NCBI RefSeq assembly: GCF_022678485.1
Contig: NZ_JALBYP010000035.1
Location: 186,001-250,000, forward strand
Origin: Aliiroseovarius sediminis
Lineage (GTDB): Bacteria; Pseudomonadota; Alphaproteobacteria; Rhodobacterales; Rhodobacteraceae
Direction of reading: 5' to 3'
DNA length: 64,000 nt
Made by a program: the position numbers and the translations under genes. Below, piece after piece: positions 1 through 8,977 of this stretch (position 1 is the stretch's first letter; each line of letters opens with the position of its first letter). The notes beneath the pieces are model-generated. The model had not been told where the DNA came from and did not search any database. It saw nothing but the letters and a program-made list of their open reading frames with translations.

Positions 1-39
1 TGAACAATTGGCTTTGCCGGAAGCCGACCCAATCACACG

Positions 40-657
40 ATGCGGAGCGCCCGAGTGGACATCCTTCTATTGACCGAGGATCTTGCAATCCAACGCAGCT
101 TTCACACTGCGCTGGAAACAGGGCGCGATGATCTGCTTTCGGTCTGTGTCACGACACGAGAGGCCGAAGCCTGGTTACACGATCACCAGAAACCAGCGGT
201 TGTCGCAGTCGATTTCGGCACACCGGGGTTGGGTGGGCTGAAGGCCTTGGGCCGGCTGATCAAGCTTGCACCGCGCACTCGGTTGATCCTGTTGACCCAT
301 ACGCCATCGGTTGCTGTGGCCCGTCAGGCGCTGCGGCTGGGGGTTGTGGCATGCGTACCCGCATCCCTTACGCCCGATGATCTGCCCGCGATCCTGACGC
401 TTGTTCAGCGACCCAACGACGTGATCGTATTGCCACAAGGGGCGTTCGAGACGCCCGTTAAGGATCGTTTGCTATCGCGTCGTGAACGACAGATCTTGGC
501 TCTGTTGTGCGATGGCCAGCAGAACAAGGAGATCGCCCATACGTTCGGCATTAAAGAGGTCACCGTAAAAATGCATATGCGGTCGGTGATCCGCAAGCTG
601 GGCGCGCGCAACCGCACCCATGCGGCGATGATCGCCCGCGACCGCGGATTGGTCTGA
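40..657 (+). CDS. LuxR-family two-component response regulator
   Basis: 205 residues. The N-terminal half (about 5-120) resembles a receiver domain with acidic residues E13/D14 and a candidate phospho-acceptor D58 in VVAVDFGTPG. The C-terminal part (about 145-205) is a LuxR/GerE helix-turn-helix (LSRRERQILALLCDGQQNKE...MHMRSVIRKLGARNRTHA). The switch lysine expected near residue 107 appears to be replaced (CVPASL), so phospho-signalling may be altered. It is transcribed toward the convergent ccoS gene with a 4-base gap. The target genes and partner kinase cannot be told from the sequence. The start at 40 leaves little upstream sequence to check. Confidence 0.85.
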   Translation: MRSARVDILLLTEDLAIQRSFHTALETGRDDLLSVCVTTREAEAWLHDHQKPAVVAVDFGTPGLGGLKALGRLIKLAPRTRLILLTHTPSVAVARQALRLGVVACVPASLTPDDLPAILTLVQRPNDVIVLPQGAFETPVKDRLLSRRERQILALLCDGQQNKEIAHTFGIKEVTVKMHMRSVIRKLGARNRTHAAMIARDRGLV

Positions 658-661
658 TCGC

Positions 662-823
662 TTATTCCTCGGGCGGGGCGTCATCCCAACGGTCGCTAAG
701 GATGCGGTGGCTGTCACCCTCGGGGTCTTCGTATTGCTCGCTTTTCAGGGTCCAGAAAAACGCGGCCAGCCCAAGACCCCCAAGCAGAAGCGAGGCGGGT
801 ATCAGATAGACAAGCACGTTCAT
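662..823 (-). CDS. ccoS: cbb3 oxidase maturation protein CcoS
   Basis: A 53-residue protein too short for usual ORF cut-offs. It starts MNVLVYLIPASLLLGGLGL, forms one N-terminal membrane segment followed by FFWTLKSEQYEDPEGDSHRIL, and ends in an acidic tail. The FW-K-x-QY-(E/D)DPEGD core is the CcoS/FixS signature. The protein is required for assembly of active cbb3 oxidase with its cofactors. It is the last gene of ccoGHIS, 3 bases after the ccoI stop, and it converges on the response regulator. Confidence 0.93.
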   Translation of the reverse strand: MNVLVYLIPASLLLGGLGLAAFFWTLKSEQYEDPEGDSHRILSDRWDDAPPEE

Positions 824-826
824 AGG

Positions 827-3022
827 TCAGCCTTTCCTCAGCCTTAGCGCGTTCAGTGATACTGTCACCGACGAGGTCGACATGGCAAGGGCCGCCGCCA
901 GCGGTGTGGCCAGCCCGATTAGGGCAATCGGGATTGCGATGGCGTTATAGCCCGCCGCGATAGCAAAGTTTTCCTTGATCCGGCGCGTGGCGGCCTTGGA
1001 TAGATCAATCGCAGCGGCCAGCGGCTCCATCGACTTGCCCAGTAGCACGATGTCGGACACGACGCGCGCGGCCTCAAGCGCCGAGGCGGGCGAGATTGAG
1101 ACATGCGCGGCGGCCAACGCAGCCGTATCGTTCAGCCCATCGCCCACCATCAAGACCTTCTTGCCCGCGTTGCCCAGACGGGCGACATATTCGGCCTTGT
1201 CTTCGGGCAATGTGTCGGCCTGCCATTCGGAGATGCCCACACGCCCAGCAATGTCTGCAACAGCGGCGGGGACATCGCCTGAAATCAGCGTGACGCCCAT
1301 GCCTTTGGCCTTCAGTGCGGTGATCGCCTCGACCACGCCTGGGCGCAACGCGTCGGTGAAGGTAAACGCCACAGGCCGCGCGCCGGACACCGCCAGATAC
1401 GTCGCCGTTTGCCCAACCGAATTGGCGCCCAGCCATTCGGCGCGTCCTAGACGGACGGTCTTGCCCTGCCATTGGCCTTCGACACCGCGGCCCGGAACTT
1501 CGCGCACCTGTGTCACCTCGGCAGGTTGAAAACCGGCGGCGCGGGCTGCGTGGGTCAGGGATTGTGCCAAGGGATGGCTGGACCCTTCGGCCAACGCCAA
1601 TGCCACCTGAACATCGCGGTCCTTGTGATTGGACAGCGCGTCGAGCGCGGGCTTTCCTTCGGTCAAGGTGCCGGTCTTGTCAAAGACAACGTGATCAACC
1701 TCGGCCAACCGCTCCATCGCGGTGGCGGATTTCAGCAGCATGCCTTGCTTGAACAGCCGCCCCGACGCCGCCGTGGTGACGGCAGGCACCGCAAGCCCCA
1801 GCGCGCAGGGGCAGGTGATAATCAGGGTCGCGACCGCGATATTCATCGCCATACGCCAGTCGCCGGAAAACCACAGCCAGAACAAAAACGCAGCCAGTGC
1901 CAACAGATGCACAACCGGCGCATAGACCGCCGCAGCCTTGTCGGCGAGCGAGGTATATCGGTTGCGCGCGGTTTCCGCGATGGCGACAAGATCGGCCATC
2001 CGGTGCAGGGAACTGTCACGCCCCGCCGCTGTCACACGCACGGTCAGGGGGCCGGTCAGGTTCACCTCGCCCGCCGACACGATACTGTCAGCTGCGGCGG
2101 CGACCGGCAGGCTTTCCCCGGTCAGAAGTGAGCGATCAAGCTCGCTTTCCCCCGACACCACGATCCCGTCCACCGGCACGCGGGCACCGGGCACAACGCG
2201 GACGATATCACCGGGCGACAGGTCAGAGACCGCCACCTGTTCATCGGCCTGACCGGGAATGACGCGGGCCGCGCGGGGCACCTCAAGCGCTGCAAGTTCT
2301 TCGGCTGCCGATCGCGCCACGGCGCGTGTGCGGTAATCAAGATACCGCCCGGCCAGCAAGAAGAAGGTCAGCGACAGGGCCGCATCGAAATAGGCGTGTT
2401 CGCCGGAATGCATCGTCTCGTAGATCGACATGCCCAAGGCCAGCAGGATCGCCAGCGAAATCGGCACGTCCATGTTCAGCCGCCCAACGCGAAGCGCGGA
2501 CCATGCGGATCGGAAGAACACCTGGCTGGAAAACCCGATGGTGGGAATGGCAATGGCCGCGCTGATCCAATGAAACAGATCGCGCGTGGCGTCCGTCGCC
2601 CCCGACCAGACCGCGACGCTCAGCAACATGACGTTCATCATGGCAAAACCCGCCACGCCCAGCCGCATCAGCAGGTCTTTGCCCTGCTTGTCTGTGGCGG
2701 TCGAGGTCAGTTGCCCCGGATCAAGCTCATAGGCCTCAAACCCGATGCCGGTCAGGTAATCGGCAAGTGTTTGCGCCTCGACCCCCGGATCGGTTTCCAC
2801 CGTGGCCCGTTTCAGCGTCAGGTTCACGCGCGCAGAGCGGACGCCATCCTGACTGGCCAAGCTCCGTTCAACCCCCGAAATACACGCGGCGCAATAGATC
2901 TGGGGCAGCGACAGAAGCACGCGCTGTCCCTCGGCCCCGTTGCCGCGATAGCCCTTGCCTGCTTGCGCTTCGGCAAGCGGTGCTGCGTCACAGGCGGGGC
3001 AGGCTGAAATCGGAGTGCCCAT
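827..3022 (-). CDS. ccoI: Copper-exporting P1B-type ATPase CcoI/FixI
   Basis: 731 residues. An N-terminal pair of cysteines (C8, C11) precedes a heavy-metal-associated domain with C44-x-x-C47. The P-type ATPase core follows: actuator motif TGES at 301-304, membrane copper site CPC at 404-406, phosphorylated D448 in DKTGT and a GDGLND hinge near 626. CcoI/FixI pumps copper out of the cytoplasm to supply the binuclear centre of cbb3 oxidase. It lies between ccoH and ccoS, which separates it from CopA-type detoxifying pumps. All catalytic motifs are intact. Confidence 0.95.
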   Translation of the reverse strand: MGTPISACPACDAAPLAEAQAGKGYRGNGAEGQRVLLSLPQIYCAACISGVERSLASQDGVRSARVNLTLKRATVETDPGVEAQTLADYLTGIGFEAYELDPGQLTSTATDKQGKDLLMRLGVAGFAMMNVMLLSVAVWSGATDATRDLFHWISAAIAIPTIGFSSQVFFRSAWSALRVGRLNMDVPISLAILLALGMSIYETMHSGEHAYFDAALSLTFFLLAGRYLDYRTRAVARSAAEELAALEVPRAARVIPGQADEQVAVSDLSPGDIVRVVPGARVPVDGIVVSGESELDRSLLTGESLPVAAAADSIVSAGEVNLTGPLTVRVTAAGRDSSLHRMADLVAIAETARNRYTSLADKAAAVYAPVVHLLALAAFLFWLWFSGDWRMAMNIAVATLIITCPCALGLAVPAVTTAASGRLFKQGMLLKSATAMERLAEVDHVVFDKTGTLTEGKPALDALSNHKDRDVQVALALAEGSSHPLAQSLTHAARAAGFQPAEVTQVREVPGRGVEGQWQGKTVRLGRAEWLGANSVGQTATYLAVSGARPVAFTFTDALRPGVVEAITALKAKGMGVTLISGDVPAAVADIAGRVGISEWQADTLPEDKAEYVARLGNAGKKVLMVGDGLNDTAALAAAHVSISPASALEAARVVSDIVLLGKSMEPLAAAIDLSKAATRRIKENFAIAAGYNAIAIPIALIGLATPLAAALAMSTSSVTVSLNALRLRKG

Positions 3023-3054
3023 CTTGTCATTCCTTCCTTACACGCAGACCCGCG

Positions 3055-3540
3055 TCACTTGGCCGAGATATAAATAGGGATGCGGCGTTGAAAGCTGGTG
3101 CCATTATCGGCGATGACGTTCAGACGCAGGTTCCAGTTGCCTGCGCCCAACGGGCCGACCTGCGCCAGATACAGGCCATTCGAACCCTGATTGAAATCGG
3201 GTTCGCGATCTTCCTTGACGTGCGTGGCCCGGCCCAGCAGACCATAGACGGATTTCACCGTGACCGCGTCGCCGGCCTGATCCTTGATATCAAGGATCAA
3301 AACCTCTCCATCGACTTCGGCGCTGACATCCCAGCCCAACGCGTCCTGCGCGGCCTTTTGCGTGTCGAACTTCTGGCTGGCCACATAGGAATTGTCGGTT
3401 TCCAGCCCCGGAAAGGTGCCGATCGCCGAATACGCCATGAAGATGTTTACGCCGATGATCACTGTAAAGGCGGAAACGACGATCGCCAACACATGCTTGC
3501 CGGTCAGTTCGAACTCGGGTTTGTCTGTCTTGTCAGCCAT
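3055..3540 (-). CDS. ccoH: cbb3 oxidase assembly protein CcoH/FixH
   Basis: 161 residues starting MADKTDKPEFELTGKHVL. One membrane segment lies at about 14-36 (VLAIVVSAFTVIIGVNIFMAYSA) and a periplasmic FixH domain follows. A longer frame to 3714 exists only because it runs into ccoG on the other frame; the chosen start sits 1 base after the ccoG stop. CcoH is a small membrane subunit needed for stable cbb3 assembly. It shares an operon with ccoG, ccoI and ccoS. Confidence 0.92.
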   Translation of the reverse strand: MADKTDKPEFELTGKHVLAIVVSAFTVIIGVNIFMAYSAIGTFPGLETDNSYVASQKFDTQKAAQDALGWDVSAEVDGEVLILDIKDQAGDAVTVKSVYGLLGRATHVKEDREPDFNQGSNGLYLAQVGPLGAGNWNLRLNVIADNGTSFQRRIPIYISAK

Positions 3541-3541
3541 G

Positions 3542-4954
3542 TTAACGCCCCCGTCCATTGAACACCGTATCCATATAAGTTCGGTCGCCTGTGACACCAT
3601 CCACCACCCAGATGCGCAAATCAGTGCGACTGGTTCGAGCGGCCTCTGACCCCGGAGGGGCAACGACATACAGACGCTGTTTGGCTTCGGTGTCAGGCGG
3701 CGCAACCAGCACAAGCTTGTCGCTGCCTTCTAGTTCCACCGTCATCGGACTGTCTTCTGCGACCGAGAAATAATAGGGCCATTCCTCGCCATGGCGGTTG
3801 CGAACGCCGACATCATAGGTGTTGCGGATCGAGCCGTCCGCCAGCGTGACATAGGTCGGGTTACGCACCGGGTGGATGGTCACGTCGACTTTCGGGCGCA
3901 CAAACAAGGCCACGGTCAGTGCGATGCCCACCAGCGCCCAAAGTGAGGTGTAAAGGATCGTGCGCGGACGCAGCAGGTGTTTTATGACCGGAATTTTCTC
4001 GTTCCCGGCGCGTTCGTGGCTTTCATCCGACAGGGCGAGGTAGTCAATCAGGCCGCGCGGTTTGCCGACCTTGTCCATGATCTCGTCGCACGCGTCGATG
4101 CACAGGCCGCAGGTGATACATTCCATCTGCTGACCATCGCGAATGTCGATACCCATAGGGCAGACGTTGACGCAGGCGTTGCAGTCGATGCAGTCACCCA
4201 TATCGTCACGCACCTTGCCTTTGCCCCGCGGCTCTCCGCGCCAGTCGCGATAGGCGATGGTGATCGTGTCCTCGTCCATCATAGCGGCTTGAATGCGCGG
4301 CCATGGGCAAGCGTAGATACAGATTTGTTCGCGCGCGATGCCGCCAAAAAAGAATGTTGTCAGCGTCAGGACCCCAATGGTCGAATATGCCAGCGCGTGC
4401 GCATTGCCCGTCAGCAGATCGCGCAGCAGCGTTGGCGCATCCGCAAAATAAAATACCCAAGCGCCCCCCGTGGCGACGGCGATAACGATCCAGATCGCAA
4501 ACTTTACGACGCGCTTACGGATCTTCTCGGCGTTCCATTTTTGGCGGTGCAGACGCAGGCGGGCGTTTCGATCGCCCTCGATCCAACGCTCGACCAGAAT
4601 GAAAAGGTCAGTCCATACCGTTTGCGGACAAGTATATCCGCACCAAACCCGCCCCGCGGCCGAGGTAAACAGGAACAACCCAAGCCCCGCCATAATCAAA
4701 AGCCCCGCGATGAAATAAAACTCATGCGGCCAGATTTCGATCCAGAAGAAATAGAAACGGCGGTTGGCCATGTCCACTAGAATTGCCTGATCGGGCAGGT
4801 TCGGCCCCCGGTCCCAACGGATCCAGGGCGCAAGATAATAGATGCCCAGCGTGATCCCCATGATCCACCATTTAAGGCTGCGAAACGTGCCCTTTACCCG
4901 CTTGGGAAAAATTGGCTCGCGTGGGGCGTAAAGCTGTTCAGGGGTGTCAGACAT
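3542..4954 (-). CDS. ccoG: Cytochrome oxidase accessory protein CcoG/FixG
   Basis: 470 residues. Several membrane segments (about 30-45, 78-97, 152-172, 190-207, 335-352) surround a dicluster ferredoxin domain with cysteines C255, C258, C261, C265 and C279, C282, C285, C289, enough for two 4Fe-4S clusters. Extra CxxxC motifs are seen at C105/C109 and C212/C216. A C-terminal Ig-like domain is typical of the family. CcoG acts as a membrane reductase for copper during cbb3 assembly. It is the first gene of ccoGHIS, with FNR boxes in the 378-base leader region. Confidence 0.95.
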   Translation of the reverse strand: MSDTPEQLYAPREPIFPKRVKGTFRSLKWWIMGITLGIYYLAPWIRWDRGPNLPDQAILVDMANRRFYFFWIEIWPHEFYFIAGLLIMAGLGLFLFTSAAGRVWCGYTCPQTVWTDLFILVERWIEGDRNARLRLHRQKWNAEKIRKRVVKFAIWIVIAVATGGAWVFYFADAPTLLRDLLTGNAHALAYSTIGVLTLTTFFFGGIAREQICIYACPWPRIQAAMMDEDTITIAYRDWRGEPRGKGKVRDDMGDCIDCNACVNVCPMGIDIRDGQQMECITCGLCIDACDEIMDKVGKPRGLIDYLALSDESHERAGNEKIPVIKHLLRPRTILYTSLWALVGIALTVALFVRPKVDVTIHPVRNPTYVTLADGSIRNTYDVGVRNRHGEEWPYYFSVAEDSPMTVELEGSDKLVLVAPPDTEAKQRLYVVAPPGSEAARTSRTDLRIWVVDGVTGDRTYMDTVFNGRGR

Positions 4955-5018
4955 GGACGACTTCCAATCCGGAGTTTCAAGTTAACCTTGGAATTAAGAA
5001 CTATTCTACATTGCGGCA

Positions 5019-5032
5019 ATGATGTGGATCAA
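5019..5032 (-). promoter_or_regulatory. Near-consensus FNR box before ccoG
   Basis: ATGATGTGGATCAA matches TTGAT-N4-ATCAA at all but the first base. If it sits at -41.5, transcription would start near 4984, giving a 30-base leader before the ccoG start at 4954. Confidence 0.5.
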
Positions 5033-5072
5033 AGATTTCACCACGGTCACTCAGACCCTTTGGCCTTAGTCA

Positions 5073-5086
5073 TTGATAATTATCAA
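5073..5086 (-). promoter_or_regulatory. Perfect FNR box before ccoG
   Basis: TTGATAATTATCAA is a fully palindromic FNR/FnrL site. It lies 54 bases upstream of the near-consensus site. As a class II site it would place the start of transcription near 5038; as a class I site it would sit at about -95 relative to the closer candidate start. Confidence 0.85.
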
Positions 5087-5332
5087 GCTTTCAATATGTC
5101 GCAGCGCCATCGCGCCGCATCCGGTCAATTGGCCGCACCCGGCCGCGACACAGATCGCCGGCATATCGCATCGACACCGGCGCCAGCCTGGTAACTGCAA
5201 GACCCCGCCCGCCTGCGCGACCGGGGTCTTAAAGAAGGTGGCACCGACCCCAGAGAAACGCGCGAACAGGATCAGGGATCGGTGCCGTTGACCGGGGAGT
5301 GAGCCCCGGAACCGTGATAGCTGGCCGGTGGC

Positions 5333-6205
5333 TTATTCGCCGCCGCCCAACTGATGAACATAAGCCGAAACAGCGTTGATCTGGCTATCGGTCAGCTTAC
5401 CGCTCCAGGCGGGCATGACGCCGAAGGGACCAGTCGCGATGATCTGGGTGATCTCTTCCCTCGTGTCACCATACAACCAGATCGCGTCGGTCAGGTTCGG
5501 CGCGCCCTGGCTGCGATCGCCTGTGCCATCTTCCATGTGGCAGGCCGTGCAGTTGTCGGCAAAGACCGTTTCACCGTCTGCCACCAACGACATATCGGCG
5601 TCGGGCTTGGTCACCGGCGACAGAGACATGACATAGGCCGTAACCTGATCAATTTCCTCGTCACTCAGATAATCGTCGCCGAAGACCGGCATTTCGGAAT
5701 ACCGCGTATCGTCATCGTCTTCCGACCGGATTCCGTGGCGCAGGGTATATTGGATTTCTTCCAACGTACCACCCCACAGCCAATCGTTGTCCAGCAGGTT
5801 GGGATATCCGATGTTACCTGCCGCACCTGATCCGTGACACTGCGAACAGAAGGTCGCAAAGGTCGCCCGGCCCGACTGGATCGCATAGTTATGCAGATCA
5901 GTGCCGGGTTCCAAAGTGTTCAGTTCGACCGAGGCCAACTGCGCTTCAAGTTCGCCGTTCATGGCAGCGAAGCGATCGATTTCGGCGGCGACTTCTGCGC
6001 GCGTCGAATAACCCAGATAGCCAGCTGTCGCACCTTTGATCAGCGGCCAAGCCGGATAGGCAATCGAATACCAGACACCCCAGATGATCGTCAGATAAAA
6101 GACCCAGACCCACCAGCGTGGCAGGGGGTTGTTGAACTCCTGAATACCATCCCACTCGTGGCCGGTCGTCTCAGGTTCTTTCTTTTGTACAGGTTTCTTA
6201 CTCAT
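5333..6205 (-). CDS. ccoP: cbb3 oxidase di-heme subunit CcoP
   Basis: 290 residues. An N-terminal membrane anchor at about 31-50 (WWVWVFYLTIIWGVWYSIAY) is followed by two cytochrome c domains with heme motifs C120-SQ-C123-H124 and C219-TA-C222-H223. Methionine ligands are likely in MPVFGDDYL and GVMPAWSG. CcoP passes electrons from the bc1 complex or soluble cytochromes to CcoO and CcoN. The start overlaps the ccoQ stop by 4 bases (ATGA), which implies translational coupling. Confidence 0.97.
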   Translation of the reverse strand: MSKKPVQKKEPETTGHEWDGIQEFNNPLPRWWVWVFYLTIIWGVWYSIAYPAWPLIKGATAGYLGYSTRAEVAAEIDRFAAMNGELEAQLASVELNTLEPGTDLHNYAIQSGRATFATFCSQCHGSGAAGNIGYPNLLDNDWLWGGTLEEIQYTLRHGIRSEDDDDTRYSEMPVFGDDYLSDEEIDQVTAYVMSLSPVTKPDADMSLVADGETVFADNCTACHMEDGTGDRSQGAPNLTDAIWLYGDTREEITQIIATGPFGVMPAWSGKLTDSQINAVSAYVHQLGGGE

Positions 6206-6414
6206 TGCCGCTTCTCCTCCTGATCTGAGCTTCCGGTTTCCCGGTCATCGGCAGGTTTGTCTTCGTGGCGGAAGGGGATGTTGGCCGTGTCGTCGTGTAT
6301 CTTGCGGCTGCCGGGGCGAAACGCCCAGACGACAACCCCAATAAAAAACAAGAACATGGCCAGAAGCACCCAACTGTCAGCGATTTGTCTGAACAGGGAA
6401 TAGGTGTCCATCAT
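6202..6414 (-). CDS. ccoQ: cbb3 oxidase small subunit CcoQ
   Basis: 70 residues with one membrane segment at about 12-32 (ADSWVLLAMFLFFIGVVVWAF) and a charged cytoplasmic tail, as expected for CcoQ. Two adjacent ATG codons are possible (6414 or 6411). An AGGAG overlapping the ccoO stop lies 5 or 8 bases before them, which slightly favours 6411. CcoQ stabilises the CcoNOP complex and in Rhodobacter links oxidase activity to redox signalling. Confidence 0.9.
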   Translation of the reverse strand: MMDTYSLFRQIADSWVLLAMFLFFIGVVVWAFRPGSRKIHDDTANIPFRHEDKPADDRETGSSDQEEKRQ

Positions 6415-6423
6415 CCCTACTCC

Positions 6424-7149
6424 TTACCGGCTCGGGTCAGGTGTGAAGGTCGAGAAGTCGACCAACGTGCCCAACATCTGCATGTAGGCGATCAAGGCGT
6501 CCATTTCCGAAACCCCCGGCGCACCGTCGAAGTTGCGCACCTGCGCCTTCGGATAGCGTGCCAAAAGCCCATCATAGTCGCTGTCAGGATCGGCCTGTGC
6601 CAGCCAGTCGGCTGCGGCGTTTTCCATCTGCTCGTCGGTGTAAGGCACACCGACGATCTGATTGGCTTTCATCAGGTCTTCGATATAGGTCGGCTCGATC
6701 AGGCGGTTCGCCAGGAAGGCGTATTTCGGCATCACCGATTCCGGCACGACCGACTGCGGATCTTTCAGGTGATCCACATGCCATTCGTCCGAATACCGGC
6801 CACCGACGCGGGCCAGGTCAGGCCCGGTCCGTTTCGATCCCCACTGGAACGGGTGGTCATACTGACTTTCCGCGGCAAGGGAATAGTGACCGTACCGCTC
6901 TACCTCGTCACGCATCGGGCGGATCATCTGGCTGTGGCAGACATAGCAGCCTTCGCGCACATAGACCATCCGACCTTCAAGTTCGAGGGGCGAGTAGGGA
7001 CGCATCCCCTCTACATCCTCGATCGTGTTTTCCAGATAGAAAAGCGGCGCGATTTCAACGATGCCACCAACAGCAACAACCAGAAGGCTACCGACCATCA
7101 GAAGCGTTGCGTTCTTTTCAAGAACGACGTGTTTGTCGAGAATTCCCAT
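6424..7149 (-). CDS. ccoO: cbb3 oxidase mono-heme subunit CcoO
   Basis: 241 residues. An N-terminal membrane anchor (about 13-36) is followed by a single heme c motif C68-YV-C71-H72 within [15 protein letters not shown], the usual CcoO signature. Conserved [20 protein letters not shown] and [16 protein letters not shown] follow. The protein passes electrons from CcoP to CcoN. It lies 14 bases after the ccoN stop in the ccoNOQP operon. Confidence 0.97.
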   Translation of the reverse strand: MGILDKHVVLEKNATLLMVGSLLVVAVGGIVEIAPLFYLENTIEDVEGMRPYSPLELEGRMVYVREGCYVCHSQMIRPMRDEVERYGHYSLAAESQYDHPFQWGSKRTGPDLARVGGRYSDEWHVDHLKDPQSVVPESVMPKYAFLANRLIEPTYIEDLMKANQIVGVPYTDEQMENAAADWLAQADPDSDYDGLLARYPKAQVRNFDGAPGVSEMDALIAYMQMLGTLVDFSTFTPDPSR

Positions 7150-7163
7150 TGGTCCTTCCCTCC

Positions 7164-8765
7164 TTATTCAGCCGGTGCCGTTTGGGCGTCGCTGGCAGTC
7201 TCGGCTGCAGGCGAACGCATAACGGTCATCCAAAGGTTGTAGCACATGATCAGAGCACCCGTGAGGAACAGAACCCCACCCATGCCGCGCACCACATACA
7301 TCGGGAACTTGGCGGCAACGGTGTCAGCAAACGAGTTCACCAAGAAGCCTTGCGCATCAACTTCGCGCCACATCAGGCCTTCCATGATGCCCGTGACCCA
7401 CATCGAGGCTGCGTAAAGCACGATGCCAATCGTGGCGAGCCAGAAGTGCCAGCTGACCAGTTTCAGGCTGTAAAGCCCTGCACGGTTCCACAGACGAGGC
7501 ACAAGGAAATACAGCATCCCGAAGGTGATCATCCCGTTCCAGCCCAGCGCACCCGAGTGCACGTGACCGATGGTCCAGTCCGTATAGTGTGACAGCGAAT
7601 TCACGGCGCGGATCGACATCATCGGGCCTTCGAACGTGGACATGCCGTAGAAGCCGATAGACACAACCATCATGCGGATAACCGGATCGGTGCGCAACTT
7701 GTCCCATGCGCCCGACAGGGTCATCAGACCGTTGATCATACCGCCCCAGCTCGGCATCCACAGAATGACCGAGAACACCATGCCCAACGTGCCAGCCCAG
7801 TCAGGCAGCGCGGTATAGTGCAGGTGGTGGGGACCAGCCCAGATATACAGGAAGATCAGCGCCCAGAAGTGGATGATCGACAGCTTATACGAGAATACCG
7901 GACGTTCGGCCTGTTTCGGCACGAAATAATACATCATCCCCAAGAAACCAGCGGTCAAGAAGAAGCCAACGGCGTTGTGGCCGTACCACCACTGCGTCAT
8001 CGCATCTTGCACACCCGAGAAAAGCTGGATGGATTTTGAACCGAAAATCGACACCGGCATCGCCAGGTTGTTGATGACGTGCAGCATGGCAATGGTGATG
8101 ATAAAGGCCAGATAGAACCAGTTGGCCACATAGATGTGGGGCTCTTTCCGCTTCATCAGCGTTCCCATGAACAACACAAGATAGGCCACCCAGACGATGG
8201 TCAGCCATACATCAGTAAGCCACTCGGGCTCGGCGTATTCTTTCGATTGAGTCGCGCCCAGCAGATAGCCCGAAGCAGCCATCAGGATCACGATCTGATA
8301 GCCCCAGAACACAAACCACGCCAGATTGCCGCCCCAAAGGCGGGCGCCAGACGTGCGTTGCACGACATACATTGACGATGTGACCAACGCCGTGCCACCG
8401 AACGCAAAGATTACCGCCGAGGTGTGCAGCGGGCGCAGGCGCCCGAAGTTCAGGTAGCCTTCTGCCCAAGCAAAGTTGAGGTTCGGGAAGGCCAACTGAA
8501 ACGCGATAAACGTCCCAACCAGAAAGCCAACCGCCCCCCAAAAGGCAGTCAAGGCAACGCCCACGCGAATGGGGCCATCCATATAGCCGGTTTCTACGAC
8601 TTTCACTTCACCCACGCGGCGAAGTGAATAGATAAACAGGCCTGCTGCGATCAACATAATCAGGATGGCGTGCACCTGATAAGCGATGTCGCGGGCATAA
8701 CTTGCAGCGATTACGGCCAGCACTGCGATGAGGCCGTAGATCGCCAATTTGAGGTAATCCCACAT
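7164..8765 (-). CDS. ccoN: cbb3 cytochrome c oxidase catalytic subunit CcoN
   Basis: 533 residues with about 12-14 hydrophobic segments. Recognisable family features include [51 protein letters not shown] and [20 protein letters not shown], which carry histidines expected to bind the low-spin heme b, CuB and heme b3. It reduces oxygen to water at high affinity in the inner membrane. It is the first gene of ccoNOQP and is preceded by a perfect FNR box. Confidence 0.98.
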   Translation of the reverse strand: MWDYLKLAIYGLIAVLAVIAASYARDIAYQVHAILIMLIAAGLFIYSLRRVGEVKVVETGYMDGPIRVGVALTAFWGAVGFLVGTFIAFQLAFPNLNFAWAEGYLNFGRLRPLHTSAVIFAFGGTALVTSSMYVVQRTSGARLWGGNLAWFVFWGYQIVILMAASGYLLGATQSKEYAEPEWLTDVWLTIVWVAYLVLFMGTLMKRKEPHIYVANWFYLAFIITIAMLHVINNLAMPVSIFGSKSIQLFSGVQDAMTQWWYGHNAVGFFLTAGFLGMMYYFVPKQAERPVFSYKLSIIHFWALIFLYIWAGPHHLHYTALPDWAGTLGMVFSVILWMPSWGGMINGLMTLSGAWDKLRTDPVIRMMVVSIGFYGMSTFEGPMMSIRAVNSLSHYTDWTIGHVHSGALGWNGMITFGMLYFLVPRLWNRAGLYSLKLVSWHFWLATIGIVLYAASMWVTGIMEGLMWREVDAQGFLVNSFADTVAAKFPMYVVRGMGGVLFLTGALIMCYNLWMTVMRSPAAETASDAQTAPAE

Positions 8766-8862
8766 TTTGCGTCCCTTCGTCTGATGTCACTTGCCCCCTC
8801 CCACGACCGGCTGGGGCAGTTTTTGACTTTCGTCGGTTTGGACCTATCCCCACAAGGGTGCT

Positions 8863-8876
8863 TTGATCCACATCAA
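8863..8876 (-). promoter_or_regulatory. Perfect FNR box before ccoNOQP
   Basis: TTGATCCACATCAA matches TTGAT-N4-ATCAA exactly. Placed at -41.5 on the minus strand it predicts a transcription start near 8828 and a leader of about 63 bases to the ccoN start. Oxygen-limited induction of ccoNOQP by FnrL is established in Rhodobacter; its use here is inferred. Confidence 0.85.
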
Positions 8877-8906
8877 AAACGCGTGATCGCCACAGTTTTC
8901 CCCGGA

Positions 8907-8920
8907 TTGACCCATGTCAA
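8907..8920 (+). promoter_or_regulatory. FNR-type box before the universal stress protein gene
   Basis: TTGACCCATGTCAA is a symmetric TTGAC-N4-GTCAA variant of the FNR/FixK box. Placed at -41.5 on the plus strand it predicts a start near 8955, 23 bases before the ATG at 8978. It lies 30 bases from the ccoN box, so the two promoters are back to back. Confidence 0.65.
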
Positions 8921-8977
8921 AGCGTCGCAGGTTCGGTGCAGGCAACTTTACAACTATGCCAACCCGGAGGCCAAGCG

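Larger units (their letters stand above)
4955..5332. other. Intergenic region between ccoP and ccoG
   Basis: No gene is supported here. It holds the ccoG promoter with two FNR-type boxes (5019-5032 and 5073-5086). On the ccoP side there are two GC-rich inverted repeats, AAGACCCCG...CGGGGTCTT (5199-5230) and CCGGGG...CCCCGG (5292-5309). Either could end ccoNOQP transcription, but neither has a T-tract. Confidence 0.6.

Noticed and set aside
3541-3714. Longer FixH frame starting at 3714
   Set aside because: The extra 58 codons overlap ccoG in another frame and are not hydrophobic or conserved; the ATG at 3540 gives a normal-length FixH.
5199-5309. Terminator for ccoNOQP
   Set aside because: Two inverted repeats are present but neither has a T-tract and the first has a 14-base loop, so no terminator feature was called.
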